From a virus: a DNA stretch of 34,990 bases. The notes beneath the pieces were generated by a model. It had not been told where the DNA came from. It saw nothing but the letters and a program-made list of their open reading frames with translations, and ran no database searches. The first letter of the stretch is position 1. Every line of letters begins with the position of its first letter. Location of the stretch: positions 1 to 34,990 of the IMG/VR virus record IMGVR_UViG_3300023272_000085, one strand, 5' to 3'. The translations under genes were made by a program, and so were the position numbers. Shown here one piece after another: positions 15,232 to 23,510 of the stretch.

Positions 15232-15728
15232 GGTGTCGTCCGAAAGACCTCAGCAATCGCGAGCCACGAGGCCGGGATGTTCGTCGCGAAAATCAGAGCG
15301 TTGATGTGCTGGGTTGGGCCAAGGCCACCGGGCAAGCCAGCCGTGAAGGCGCTCGTTACCGTGCCGCCAAAACCACCAGCCGTGCCGTCATAGGCGTAGG
15401 CGTGCACGCTCGCCGCGAGCAGGCTCAGCAAATTGAAGATTTGTAGGAGTTGAAGCCGAAGTGTCTCTGTGAGCGACACCACGAGATTGATTTGGGCCGT
15501 CAGTGGCGGAGCTTGGAGTCCTAGGGCCAAGCCCGTTTGAAGGTTGTCCAGGATGCCGGCCGACAGTGTGATGAGCTGCGACATGTCGAGGCCCACCGTT
15601 GCGCTGAACCCCAGCAGGGCATTGATTCGGGACTGAAGATCGGCCTGCGCGGCCATCAGTGGCCCGATGAAGCCGGGCATGAGGTCGAGCAATGACGCCT
15701 CACCGATGTAGGTCAGCGTGTCGGCCAT
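15228..15728 (-). CDS. Hypothetical baseplate-region protein, 166 aa
   Basis: The sequence is unusually hydrophobic and helical (LLDLMPGFIGPLMAAQADLQ, LRLQLLQIFNLLSLLAASVH) with a Gly-rich C-terminal part (GTAGGFGGTVTSAFTAG). No signal peptide is evident. It sits between the hub/spike gene and the gp25-like gene and is overlapped at both ends, so it is probably a baseplate or tail-hub component. I do not recognise a family. Confidence 0.55.
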   Translation of the reverse strand: MADTLTYIGEASLLDLMPGFIGPLMAAQADLQSRINALLGFSATVGLDMSQLITLSAGILDNLQTGLALGLQAPPLTAQINLVVSLTETLRLQLLQIFNLLSLLAASVHAYAYDGTAGGFGGTVTSAFTAGLPGGLGPTQHINALIFATNIPASWLAIAEVFRTTP

Positions 15729-16906
15729 CAGGCGGCCCTGACCTTGTCGCTACACGTGGTGATCGAGCCCACAGTTTGGCCGGTCGCGCAGATCATGACC
15801 CCGGTTGCCGGTACTCCGCCGATGGTCCCATTGAACACGAATGGCGGAAGCGGGAACGTCACGGTGTCTCCCTGACGAGCCACCCCGGGGCCGTCCTCGC
15901 CTCCGAGCTCAAGCAGGGTTGGTACCGCCGCATCGTTTCCACGTCCCTCGAAGCCAGTGATCAACGGATCGTCCCGCATTCCGTCGATGAACTCGACGTA
16001 CACGATCGCACCGTTGGTCAACGTGGCGTGAGCACCCGCAATGCCCGGAGCCATCTGGACCCGGAGCATGTCGGGAGGGACCGTCAAAGAAGTGGTGCGC
16101 TTGACCCACTGAAGGTCAACGGCCGTTCCGTTTTGGGCAACGACCCTGTAGCGGAACTTGCCGGTCAGACGCTGGTCCGTGAGGCGCCCGACGATCGAGC
16201 GCATGGTCTGCGTCAGGAACGACTCGCCTTTGACACCGCACCAAACTCGGACCCGGAGCGAACTCGGGGCGATGGCGATCTCCATCTGCCGGACCGTAAC
16301 GGGTGTGGACAGCCTTTGTGCGTCAACCAGGGCTGAGCCGATCGTCACGGCATCGATCGAGTCGACCGACAGGACCGCTACGTTCGAGCGAGGGTCGTAG
16401 GACAGAAGAGTATAGGCACCGGGAGCCGGCACGTTCGGCCGAGTTCCGACGTGAGTGATGCCCGAATAGTCGACCCACCAAGAGGCACCGCGGGCAGCGT
16501 CTTCAAGCGTCCTTGATGCCGAGCCTGATTCTCTCGTGTAGTGCGCGCCCAAACGGTCGGCAGTACCAGCGAACGAGCCTAAAGTTTCCTTGACGGCCGA
16601 GGCAGCGTCCCCCGCCACTGTGCTGGCCTTGATGCCAGCGTCATTGGCGTAACCGCGAGCGCCGATCGACTTCTGCCAGCCATTCGCTCCGGCCACGATG
16701 CGCGCCGAACGCTTTTCGCCGAACGTGCCGGATTGATTGGGGTCGATCGTGCCGATGAAGGTGACAGAGCCGATCACCAGCTTCACGGGTCCGTCCGCGA
16801 CCTCGGGAGCTGAGTCGAGCCAAGACACATCAGCGAACCACGGCCCCTGGTAGGGGATATGGATCGAGGCGCGCTCGATCGGCCGGCCTCCACACGTGAT
16901 GCTCAC
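15728..16906 (-). CDS. Baseplate hub with spike-type OB domain
   Basis: A 392-aa protein. The N-terminal half contains segments typical of gpD-like hub proteins (VKLVIGSVTFIGTIDPNQSG, ASRTLEDAARGASWWVDYSG, PAPGAYTLLSYDPRSNVAV). The C-terminal part contains IVYVEFIDGMRDDPLITGFE followed by GRG, the hallmark of the gp5/VgrG/gpV OB fold, in which a beta barrel sits at the spike base. A single gene therefore carries hub and spike base functions. A 'GDTVTFPLPPF' strand segment closes it. ATGA overlap with the upstream gene. Confidence 0.75.
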   Translation of the reverse strand: MSITCGGRPIERASIHIPYQGPWFADVSWLDSAPEVADGPVKLVIGSVTFIGTIDPNQSGTFGEKRSARIVAGANGWQKSIGARGYANDAGIKASTVAGDAASAVKETLGSFAGTADRLGAHYTRESGSASRTLEDAARGASWWVDYSGITHVGTRPNVPAPGAYTLLSYDPRSNVAVLSVDSIDAVTIGSALVDAQRLSTPVTVRQMEIAIAPSSLRVRVWCGVKGESFLTQTMRSIVGRLTDQRLTGKFRYRVVAQNGTAVDLQWVKRTTSLTVPPDMLRVQMAPGIAGAHATLTNGAIVYVEFIDGMRDDPLITGFEGRGNDAAVPTLLELGGEDGPGVARQGDTVTFPLPPFVFNGTIGGVPATGVMICATGQTVGSITTCSDKVRAA

Positions 16907-17421
16907 TTGGCCAGCTCCTGGAACTGCTTGGTCAGCTGCTCGATCTTTTGGTCGTAAGGGTCCGTGCTCTTGTTGACGGCCGCAGCTTCGGGCTTGGCAA
17001 GCGCGAACTTGGGCTCACGGGTTTCCAAGAACTTGATCGCGATCGTGTAGGCGCCCGTATCGCCGTCTTCCTCAGGCTGACCCACTTCCTCGACACCAAC
17101 GGAGCTGATGTCGAGGAAGTCCAACCACGGATGCCAGATCGACATCGACTTGGGCTTGGTGCCGTTCGGTGGACGAGCGACGAGGGACTGGAATGAACTC
17201 CAGTCAGTCCAGTCTTGAGCGGTGATCAAATGAATGGTCGCGGTAAACTTGCTGATCTCGCGACCTCGATAGACCGTCACGCCACCGGAGAGGCCGTAGC
17301 CGGCTCGGATGTCCCACTTGCGAACGTCAGCCGCGCCGCTGATGACAGCAATGCCCGGCGACTTCTGACCTGCGAGCAAGAAGTAGTCGACCGGTGTGAG
17401 GTACGGATCGTACGCGGCCAT
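16903..17421 (-). CDS. Tail/baseplate connector protein, 172 aa
   Basis: Pattern of a small tail protein located between tape measure and hub in myovirus-like elements: DYFLLAGQKSPGIAVISGAA, DVRKWDIRAGYGLSGG, TIHLITAQDWTDWSSFQSL, then a SIWHPWLDFLDISSVGVEEV strand pair and a VIK-type end. The C-terminus is a charged helix (DQKIEQLTKQFQELAK). It probably joins tail tube to hub. The type is known to me from similar gene clusters, but the family has no settled function name. Confidence 0.6.
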   Translation of the reverse strand: MAAYDPYLTPVDYFLLAGQKSPGIAVISGAADVRKWDIRAGYGLSGGVTVYRGREISKFTATIHLITAQDWTDWSSFQSLVARPPNGTKPKSMSIWHPWLDFLDISSVGVEEVGQPEEDGDTGAYTIAIKFLETREPKFALAKPEAAAVNKSTDPYDQKIEQLTKQFQELAK

Positions 17422-19379
17422 CAGGGCACCACCGCGCCAAGTTCAGATGCCGAACCTGCGAAGATCTTGAAGACCAGATCCTTGAAGGCTTCGGCGTGTG
17501 CCTCGGGGGTGTCCGTTGCCGAATGAAGGTGTACTTCGCCGATGTGGACGGACGGTGCCGATCGAGGTTGTGGTGCCGGAGCTCCGTACGAGCCAAAGAT
17601 CGACGGACCCCTGGCGGGCTGCGCATGGGTGCCCTCGGGAGGGGGCTGGCGTTCTCGGGGTCCGGTCGGTAGCGACACAAGGCTTCGTCCTTCGCTTCGT
17701 CCTCCGAGCTGCCGAGTCGGGAACGAAACCAAGCTCTGAACGGCCCGCCGAACCTCCGGCCTTCCGGCATAAATGCCGCTCGCCACGCCTCTCGGGACCT
17801 CGATGGCGGATCGCATCGCAACCCGAGAGGGTGATGCGATCCCGAGCTTGGCCCGGAACGCCTTCATGGCGGACGTGCCGAGGTTTTCAATCGCCCGGAT
17901 GACCCAAGCGGCACCGCCCTTGATGCCCTCGACCAAGCCTTTGACGATGTTGCCGCCCGCGTCGTACGCCGCTACCGCTAGACTTCCGAGCGCTTTGACG
18001 CCGTAGTACAGGCCGGCCCCGAGCGCGACGATCGCCACGTAGGGGAGCATCAGCAGAGCCGCGACGTTCGCCGCGACTACGCCAACGAGAACGAGGGCTC
18101 CCACCATGCCGTAGAGCGCGATCTTGCCGGCCGTCACGGCTAGGCTCAGCGTGTCGATGTTTTTGAACAGCTTGGTGTCGCCGAACGTGTCGCGGAACCA
18201 GTTCCGAAGTTTGAGGACGACGATCCCGACCTGGAGAGCCGCGATGATCATCCCTTGGAAGAACCGCTTCATGAGCATGGACGCGGGTCCGCTCACTTGA
18301 TCGATCAGCGGGCCGAAGAGACCCTCGATGATCGCCTTGAGGGCTCGACCTGATGCACTGCTTTGGCTGAACAGCTCGGTGATCTTTTGGACGCCGGTCA
18401 GCAGCTTGTCGATCTTCAGGCCCGAGAACAGCATCGCGAAGCTCTCGCGAAGCTTCCGGCTTTGCACATCGAGGCTCAGCAGCTGGGCAGCGGCTATGCC
18501 TCCCAAGCGGGCTTTGACGTCATCGGCCAACGCCCGGACGGAATGACCGGTGAGGCCGGCTGCCAAGGCCATCCCCTTGAAGGCACCAGCGGCGGCTTCG
18601 CCCTGGGTTGCCGCAGTGATGGCCACACCCTGGAGCGCGGCCTGGAGGTTCCCGCCTCGCAGACCCGTGCGGTACAGGTCCTCGGCGTATCCCACCACTT
18701 GCTCACGCGAGAGCGCCACGGAGGCCGATACGTTGTCGATCGTGCTCTGGAGAAAGCTGGCTTTATCGGCCACCGGTCGGAAGCCAGTGGCCAGCGACAG
18801 GTAGCTGTAGCGGAGCTTGCCTAGCGCTTCGAGGTGCAACAGCTCATTGCGTCGAGCGTTGGCGACACCGACGCCGTACTTGAGCAAAGCAGCGGTGCCG
18901 ACACCAGCGGCGGCCGTGACGGCCAAGATGGCAGCCGCGACAGCAACAAGTCCCCCGGCCATCGCTCCGCCACCGAGGATTGAGCTCAGGCCGCCAAAGC
19001 TGGACGTGAGTTTCCCGAGAGGGCCCGGTGCTGATTGCACGACCTCCGTGAGGCTCTTGAGGCCGGCCCCCGCTTCCTTGCCGCCCTTGCCGATGTCGCG
19101 GAAGGTGCCGCCCATTTGCACGTAGCTCTGCGTCGTGGATGCGATCGTCGCCTTTTGGGCGCTGATCCGATCCTTGAGATCGCGTGCGACCTGGATGTTG
19201 ACCGCGGACCCGCCTTGAAGGTTCCGCAGTGCCTTTTGCATCTCCCGGAGCGCGGCTGTGTCGCCCTGGATCTTGGTTTGCAGATCCTGGAGGGCACGCG
19301 CTTGATCGCCCGCGAACTGGCCGGCGTTACCGTCCAGTTCCAGGCTAAATCTTGCTACTGCGTCACTCCCGCTGGCCAT
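17421..19379 (-). CDS. Tail tape measure protein
   Basis: At 652 aa it is the longest protein of the tail assembly block. The N-terminus is a long helix (ARALQDLQTKIQGDTAALRE), then a hydrophobic helix region (residues about 135-170, GGLVAVAAAILAVTAAAGVG) and a second group near 390-470 (YGMVGALVLVGVVAANVAAL). The C-terminus carries a 'FRAKLGIASPSRVAMRSAIE' segment, a motif typical of tape measure ends. Its ATG overlaps the TAA of the chaperone extension (TAATG). The short length predicts a short tail. Confidence 0.85.
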   Translation of the reverse strand: MASGSDAVARFSLELDGNAGQFAGDQARALQDLQTKIQGDTAALREMQKALRNLQGGSAVNIQVARDLKDRISAQKATIASTTQSYVQMGGTFRDIGKGGKEAGAGLKSLTEVVQSAPGPLGKLTSSFGGLSSILGGGAMAGGLVAVAAAILAVTAAAGVGTAALLKYGVGVANARRNELLHLEALGKLRYSYLSLATGFRPVADKASFLQSTIDNVSASVALSREQVVGYAEDLYRTGLRGGNLQAALQGVAITAATQGEAAAGAFKGMALAAGLTGHSVRALADDVKARLGGIAAAQLLSLDVQSRKLRESFAMLFSGLKIDKLLTGVQKITELFSQSSASGRALKAIIEGLFGPLIDQVSGPASMLMKRFFQGMIIAALQVGIVVLKLRNWFRDTFGDTKLFKNIDTLSLAVTAGKIALYGMVGALVLVGVVAANVAALLMLPYVAIVALGAGLYYGVKALGSLAVAAYDAGGNIVKGLVEGIKGGAAWVIRAIENLGTSAMKAFRAKLGIASPSRVAMRSAIEVPRGVASGIYAGRPEVRRAVQSLVSFPTRQLGGRSEGRSLVSLPTGPRERQPPPEGTHAQPARGPSIFGSYGAPAPQPRSAPSVHIGEVHLHSATDTPEAHAEAFKDLVFKIFAGSASELGAVVP

Positions 19380-19998
19380 TACTTCGAGTCCTTCGGCGGT
19401 GTCAGCAACCGTCTGATCCGGGTGAGCTCCGCGAGTCCCTCAGCGATCAAAAGTGCTGCGGTCGTGACCCTGATGATCTCGACGTCCTCTTCCGGTTCCC
19501 GCCCGAGTAGACTGGTGAGGACGTCAGCCGCGATCCCGAGGTCGTCTTTGGCCTCCCGACGCAGCTCGACTATTTTCCCGAGAGCCCGTCCTTGCGAACC
19601 CCCGCCAAGTGAGCGATGGCGTTCGCACAGCCGAACAAGATACCGGGCTGCTCGCGGAGCATTTCCTCGAACTCCGGTATCGTCGGGTACTTCACGCAAG
19701 GCGTGACCATCTGACGAACGTTCTCGACCTTGAAGTCTTGCTCCTGAAGGCGGTTGAACGCGGCCGGAGCTGAGCGAAGCAGGATCACTGCGCCCAAGTC
19801 GGTGTCGACCTTGGCAAGCTTCTTCGCCCCGTATTGCTCGACGAGCTTTTCGAGTGCCTGCTCTTCCTTGAGAGCCCGCTCTTCGGCTTCGAGCTCTTCA
19901 GCGAGTGCCTTGTCATCGTCGACTTCGGCGGCTTTTGCCTTCAAGGCTGAGCGAGCCGCTTTTGCGGCTGCCAAACGCTTCTTGATCTCTTCGCTCAC
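19379..19998 (-). CDS. Tail assembly chaperone GT fusion made by -1 frameshift
   Basis: A second frame (to 19379) overlaps the end of the 142-aa gene in the -1 register. Slipping at G-GGA-AAA (19573-19579) right before the first frame's TAG continues as GKIVELRREAKDDLGIAADV and ends KDSK, giving about 206 residues. This reproduces the G/GT arrangement of tailed phages, where the long form bridges tape measure and tail tube. It lies directly before the tape measure gene, as expected. Confidence 0.8.
19570..19998 (-). CDS. Tail assembly chaperone G, 142 aa
   Basis: The frame-0 product starts with a charged helix (KKRLAAAKAARSALKAKAAE, then EELEAEERALKEEQALEKL) and continues with a compact domain (TDLGAVILLRSAPAAFNRLQ, MVTPCVKYPTIPEFEEML). 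It overlaps the tail tube gene by ATGA and ends in the slippery site. Tail chaperones of this type keep the tape measure soluble during assembly and are not in the mature virion. Confidence 0.8.
   Translation of the reverse strand: MSEEIKKRLAAAKAARSALKAKAAEVDDDKALAEELEAEERALKEEQALEKLVEQYGAKKLAKVDTDLGAVILLRSAPAAFNRLQEQDFKVENVRQMVTPCVKYPTIPEFEEMLREQPGILFGCANAIAHLAGVRKDGLSGK
19573..19579 (-). other. Programmed -1 frameshift slippery heptamer
   Basis: Sense G GGA AAA immediately followed by TAG in frame 0 fits the X-XXY-YYZ rule exactly, with the new register matching the downstream open frame. Confidence 0.85.
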
Positions 19999-20474
19999 GG
20001 GCTACCTGCCGATCCGTCAAACTGGGTTTGACCGTTGCGACGGATCGACATGGCATCGATCTCGATCTCTTCCTGGAGGGGATCCGGGTTCTCTTCCTCG
20101 CTGGAGGAGGTGCCGACGTACACGCAACGCTCGATGTCGACGTACATTTCCGGCTCGAAGTTCTCGATGTACTGAGTGTTGATGTGGAACTCGTATTCGC
20201 CGTACGAGTTACCGTCGGGCGACTTGGCGGCGAGCTTGGCCCGGACCGCGTGCATCGTGCTCTTGGGCCCCTTGAGCTTCACGGGCTCGATGCTGTACTT
20301 GCCGCGGGTCCTGGCCCTGGGTGCGTGATGCTTACCCATGCCGTAATGCTTGGTGCGTTCCCGCTTGTCGGAGTACGAGATCGATGTGAAACCCACGAAG
20401 ATCTCGTCGTCAATCCGGAGGGTGATAGAACCCCACGAAACGATGTTGCCGTTGATCCTGATTTGGTCAGCCAT
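19995..20474 (-). CDS. Tail tube protein
   Basis: A 159-aa protein placed directly after the sheath and before the chaperones. It begins INGNIVSWGSITLRIDDEIF and GFTSISYSDKRERTKHYGMG, followed by ARTRGKYSIEPVKLKGPKST and a C-terminal EEEIEIDAMSIRRNG-like strand. This matches the tail tube proteins of contractile-tailed phages that follow the sheath gene. It would form the inner rigid tube through which DNA passes. Confidence 0.75.
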   Translation of the reverse strand: MADQIRINGNIVSWGSITLRIDDEIFVGFTSISYSDKRERTKHYGMGKHHAPRARTRGKYSIEPVKLKGPKSTMHAVRAKLAAKSPDGNSYGEYEFHINTQYIENFEPEMYVDIERCVYVGTSSSEEENPDPLQEEIEIDAMSIRRNGQTQFDGSAGSP

Positions 20475-20489
20475 TTAGCCCCCCGGCCT

Positions 20490-21938
20490 TCAAACTGCTT
20501 GCACCGACGGGTTGCTGAACCCGGTGTTGACGATGATCTTTTTCGGATAGAAGAGCGGGACCAAGCCCTCTTGAACCAAGAGGTCGTTGCCGCTCAGCAA
20601 GTTGGTTGTGCGATTGATTTTCACGAAAGCGTTCGGGCCGAACGCGCCGCCCGATGCCATTGGCTTGGCCATAATCGCCCCTCGGATCGCGGCGTTGCAG
20701 GCCGCTTCCATCGCAACCGCCTCGCTCTCAAGGATGAAGCCAGTCGTGGTGTCGACTTTGATGGGCTTTGACAGACGGCGCTGGAAGTAGATCCGTGTCG
20801 TCCGCTTAAGGAGGTTCATGATCCTGCGGTGCTGGAACCACTGGAAGTCCGATCCCGACGACGAGAACAGACGCGAGTTGCAGACGTAGATGCCTTGCTC
20901 GCCGTCCCACGTACGGAGCACCGTGAAGCGGCTGTCGTCGAGACCCGGAGTGACTAACTCGTCGTGCTCGTCCGGGTTGCCGTTCGCGTCCTTGATGATG
21001 ACTCCGGGCAGGTTCCCGACGTCGATCGCCGCGATGTCGACCTCATGGCTGACCGTTGCCGCCAACGGGGCTACGGCGAACGAGATCGGCCGCTTGTAGA
21101 GCCTGCCGCTTACGGCTGATGAAACCTTGGCGGAAGCCGCCGTCAGCATGCCGAAGGTGGTGCTGAGCGAGCTAAAAATGCCGTCGAGAGCCGTCTTGTA
21201 GGCGGACTCGGATTCACCGATCGTTGGGATGCGCGTATGACCGATCCACGCCTTCTCGGGCATCCCTGCGAAGCTCGTACCGATAGCGGCGAAGCTTGTG
21301 GCGTCGATCGGACCGACAATGGAGACGACATCCCAGGGGATGGTTCCGAGCTTCAGAGCCGTGAGTGCCGGGGTGAGATCACCAGCCGCCCAATTGGGTG
21401 CGATGGTCCGGAAGCTGGCGGTGTCGCCGGCCACGAGGGTGCCGGTTCCGAGCGCGAACCCGATACCGCCGGAGCCAGCGATCGTGATGCTGGTCGCCAC
21501 ACCTAGAGCGGTGACGGCCGACCAAGAACGCCCACCATCGAGGCTCGTTTGGTACGTGATGCCCGTCGTGCCGACCGTTCCGCCTGCAACGACCCTGAGC
21601 ACAACCTCGTAATCGTCGTTTGCGGTCGTGTCGGCACCGACCGTCACAGCGCTTGAGCCCGTGACGCCCGTCGTGACGATCACTGACTCGGTGGCCGCTA
21701 CGGAAGCGGTCGCTCGCACGAGCAGGACCGGCTGGTCATAGGCTGCGATAAAGTAGCAGGCGGCCTCTACGAGCGGGCCAGCGCCGTAGTTTGAGATCAC
21801 GTCTTGCGTGCGTGAAAACGCCGCTGGGGTAGCGATGGGTCCGGAGTCCGAGACCCCGACAATCGCGAAATACGAGGAGCCGCTCGGCAGTACGCCTAGC
21901 GCACCATCGAGCTCGTTGATTTGGACACTAGGCAGCAT
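20490..21938 (-). CDS. Contractile tail sheath protein
   Basis: The ATG at 21938 (MLPSVQINELDG) is preceded by CGGAGG nine bases upstream and by the start-associated motif at 21963-21975; an upstream extension to 21965 has no support. At 482 aa it has sheath features: the N-terminal Q-I-N-E strand, the 'ISNYGAGPLVEAACYFI' segment, and the C-terminal domain 'LLKRTTRIYFQRRLSKP', 'AACNAAIRGAIMAKPMASGG' and 'VKINRTTNLLSGNDL'. Sheath contraction drives the tube through the host envelope. Confidence 0.85.
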   Translation of the reverse strand: MLPSVQINELDGALGVLPSGSSYFAIVGVSDSGPIATPAAFSRTQDVISNYGAGPLVEAACYFIAAYDQPVLLVRATASVAATESVIVTTGVTGSSAVTVGADTTANDDYEVVLRVVAGGTVGTTGITYQTSLDGGRSWSAVTALGVATSITIAGSGGIGFALGTGTLVAGDTASFRTIAPNWAAGDLTPALTALKLGTIPWDVVSIVGPIDATSFAAIGTSFAGMPEKAWIGHTRIPTIGESESAYKTALDGIFSSLSTTFGMLTAASAKVSSAVSGRLYKRPISFAVAPLAATVSHEVDIAAIDVGNLPGVIIKDANGNPDEHDELVTPGLDDSRFTVLRTWDGEQGIYVCNSRLFSSSGSDFQWFQHRRIMNLLKRTTRIYFQRRLSKPIKVDTTTGFILESEAVAMEAACNAAIRGAIMAKPMASGGAFGPNAFVKINRTTNLLSGNDLLVQEGLVPLFYPKKIIVNTGFSNPSVQAV

Positions 21939-21962
21939 CGAGGATGACCTCCGGGTCAACCT

Positions 21963-21975
21963 CACTAGAGTGCGA
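21963..21975 (-). promoter_or_regulatory. Start-associated motif, copy 3 (sheath)
   Basis: Sense TCGCACTCTAGTG (one base from consensus), 24 bases before the sheath ATG. Here the G-run is replaced by a separate CGGAGG ribosome site, so the motif itself is not simply that site. Confidence 0.6.
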
Positions 21976-21990
21976 GACTCGATAACTGCC

Positions 21991-22560
21991 TTAAGGGTCG
22001 GGGACGATCTCTACCGGTGGATCGCTTTCAGTCGAGTTGTCCGGTCCAACAATGAAGCCAGTTGCTTCACCCGCTGTGCCGACCTCAGCGAACCTAAACG
22101 GCGCGTCCGGGATCACCGCTTGAATGGCCCCAACGACCTTGAGCGCGGCACCAAAGCGTCCCTCTTTGCGCGTCATGTCCCACGCTTGGGACTTGATCGC
22201 GAACGTGCCGACAGCTGCCAAGTAGACGGCACGGAGCCACGCATCGTAGTTCAAGCGGGCTTGATGGTACTGAGCACGATCGTCTTCCTTGGCTTGCGGG
22301 TCAGCTCCGACGATCAAGCACGTGAACAGCTCGTTGAGCATCGCCAACGGGCGAGCCGGGAGGCCGCCGGGATAGCGAGGGCCGCCGAGGTCACCGAGTG
22401 CGCTGGAGCCATCGCTGGGCGTCCAAATGATCCGGTTCGGATTCCCGCCTTGCCGTGGAGGCTCCTTCCAACCGAACGTGTTTTCGATCAGCGTCTTCTC
22501 GTCGGCGAACCGTTGGACGACCTTGTCGAACAGGTTTTCGAGCGCGAAGATGACGGCCAT
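21991..22560 (-). CDS. Tail completion/terminator-like protein
   Basis: A 189-aa protein between the morphogenesis gene and the sheath. It starts with FALENLFDKVVQRFADEKTL and contains IENTFGWKEPPRQGGNPN, PLAMLNELFTCLIVGAD, and a helix pair around RLNYDAWLRAVYLAAVGTF. Gene order places it where neck or tail terminator proteins are found in Mu-like and P2-like phages. The fold is not certain from sequence. Confidence 0.55.
   Translation of the reverse strand: MAVIFALENLFDKVVQRFADEKTLIENTFGWKEPPRQGGNPNRIIWTPSDGSSALGDLGGPRYPGGLPARPLAMLNELFTCLIVGADPQAKEDDRAQYHQARLNYDAWLRAVYLAAVGTFAIKSQAWDMTRKEGRFGAALKVVGAIQAVIPDAPFRFAEVGTAGEATGFIVGPDNSTESDPPVEIVPDP
22252..22263. repeat. Palindrome-like CAAGCGGGCTTG
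   Basis: Leftmost of the seven CAAGCNGGCTTG sites, inside the tail completion gene (codons for QARLN). Confidence 0.4.
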
Positions 22561-22970
22561 CAGCGCCCCTTCGTCATGTGGGCGTTGAAGCGCTTGATCG
22601 ACACGGCCTTGACGGCTTCGGTCATGGGTTGGGGAAGCCGTGAACTCGGGAGGATCTGCCGGCGGACGTTGCCTCGGGCGGCCCCAAGGTGATGTAGCGC
22701 GACGTGGCCTTCGAGCTTGGCTTGGACCACTGAGCTGATGGCTCTAACCGTGAGGGCCGCCCCTGCGTTGGTAAGTGGCTTCTTGCCGTCCTTGGTCAGC
22801 TGCCAAGGCTTACCCTCAGGGTCCACGCCGGCGCTGATGTTCTTGCGGATCTCGGCGTCGAGGACGGGCGCTACGTCTTTGGCGATCTCGGAGGGAAGAG
22901 CTCCGAGCGTGTTGACCTTGTCGATCCAACCCTGCATTTCGGCGAACGCGGCCCCGTTATCCCGAGCCAT
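22560..22970 (-). CDS. Virion morphogenesis / gp10-like neck protein
   Basis: I use the ATG at 22970 (MARDNGAAFAEM), which has GAGGA five bases upstream; the longer frame to 23159 lies in the upstream gene. The 136-aa sequence has ISAGVDPEGKPWQLTKDGKKP, a pattern shared by Mu gpG-like and HK97-gp10-like morphogenesis proteins (usually G-x-D-P-x-G-x-x-W). It joins head completion and tail attachment. The start overlaps the upstream connector gene by 14 bases. Confidence 0.65.
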   Translation of the reverse strand: MARDNGAAFAEMQGWIDKVNTLGALPSEIAKDVAPVLDAEIRKNISAGVDPEGKPWQLTKDGKKPLTNAGAALTVRAISSVVQAKLEGHVALHHLGAARGNVRRQILPSSRLPQPMTEAVKAVSIKRFNAHMTKGR

Positions 22971-23442
22971 TGCGATCCTCTTGGCGTCCGATCGCCTCTT
23001 GCTGATCCATCCACACGTACGGGCTGGACTCCGTGTAGGCCAACGGCGCGCCACGAGTGATGCCCTGACCGCCGGGAGCGTCCTGCCTGAGCGGGAGCTC
23101 ATACAAGCCATCCTTGGCATTGGCCGCCTCGGCGAGTTCGTCGACCGCTGCCTTGGCATCGTCTTGGACGGCTACGATTTGGGCGTCGGTATTGTCGACG
23201 CCACGCTTCAAGTAGATCTTGGGTGTGACAAGCCTGGCCAACCACCCTTGAACGACGATCGGCGGTGAGTCGACGTCGAACGGTGTCGCGTACCTCTTGG
23301 CCAGTCTGGAGTCGATGTAGCCGCTCCAAAATGCGAGCTGGCCATCGACCCACCCGGGTTGCTGAGTCTCGATGTAGTCGACGTATTCGCTCGGGCAAAT
23401 CGCCAAGTCGGTGAACGTTTCGACCGTGAGATATGCGGCCAT
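22957..23442 (-). CDS. Head-tail connector, DUF1320/Mu gp36-like
   Basis: A 161-aa protein beginning MAAYLTVETFTDLAICP with WVDGQLAFWSGYIDSRLAKRY, then PFDVDSPPIVVQGWLARLVT, the layout of the Mu gp36-like head completion protein (a helical adaptor with a conserved 'D-x-R-L-x-x-R-Y' helix). It lies right after the capsid gene, separated by a hairpin. The C-terminus is a charged linker. Confidence 0.7.
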   Translation of the reverse strand: MAAYLTVETFTDLAICPSEYVDYIETQQPGWVDGQLAFWSGYIDSRLAKRYATPFDVDSPPIVVQGWLARLVTPKIYLKRGVDNTDAQIVAVQDDAKAAVDELAEAANAKDGLYELPLRQDAPGGQGITRGAPLAYTESSPYVWMDQQEAIGRQEDRNGSG

Positions 23443-23461
23443 TCAGAACCCCCAAAGACGA

Positions 23462-23483
23462 AAGGGCACCGTGAGGCGCCCTT
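23462..23483 (-). terminator. Hairpin after the major capsid gene
   Basis: Sense AAGGGCGCC and GGTGCCCTT pair over nine positions (one G-U) around a TCAC loop, 27 bases after the capsid stop; TCGTCTTT follows. This is a plausible partial terminator that would raise capsid mRNA over the genes downstream. Confidence 0.55.
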
Positions 23484-23510
23484 CAATCCTGCTTGACCAA
23501 CCCGCTAGGG

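Noticed and set aside
22971-23159. N-terminal extension of the morphogenesis protein
   Set aside because: This stretch is Arg/Ser-rich, lies within the connector gene, and the ATG at 22970 has a good ribosome site.
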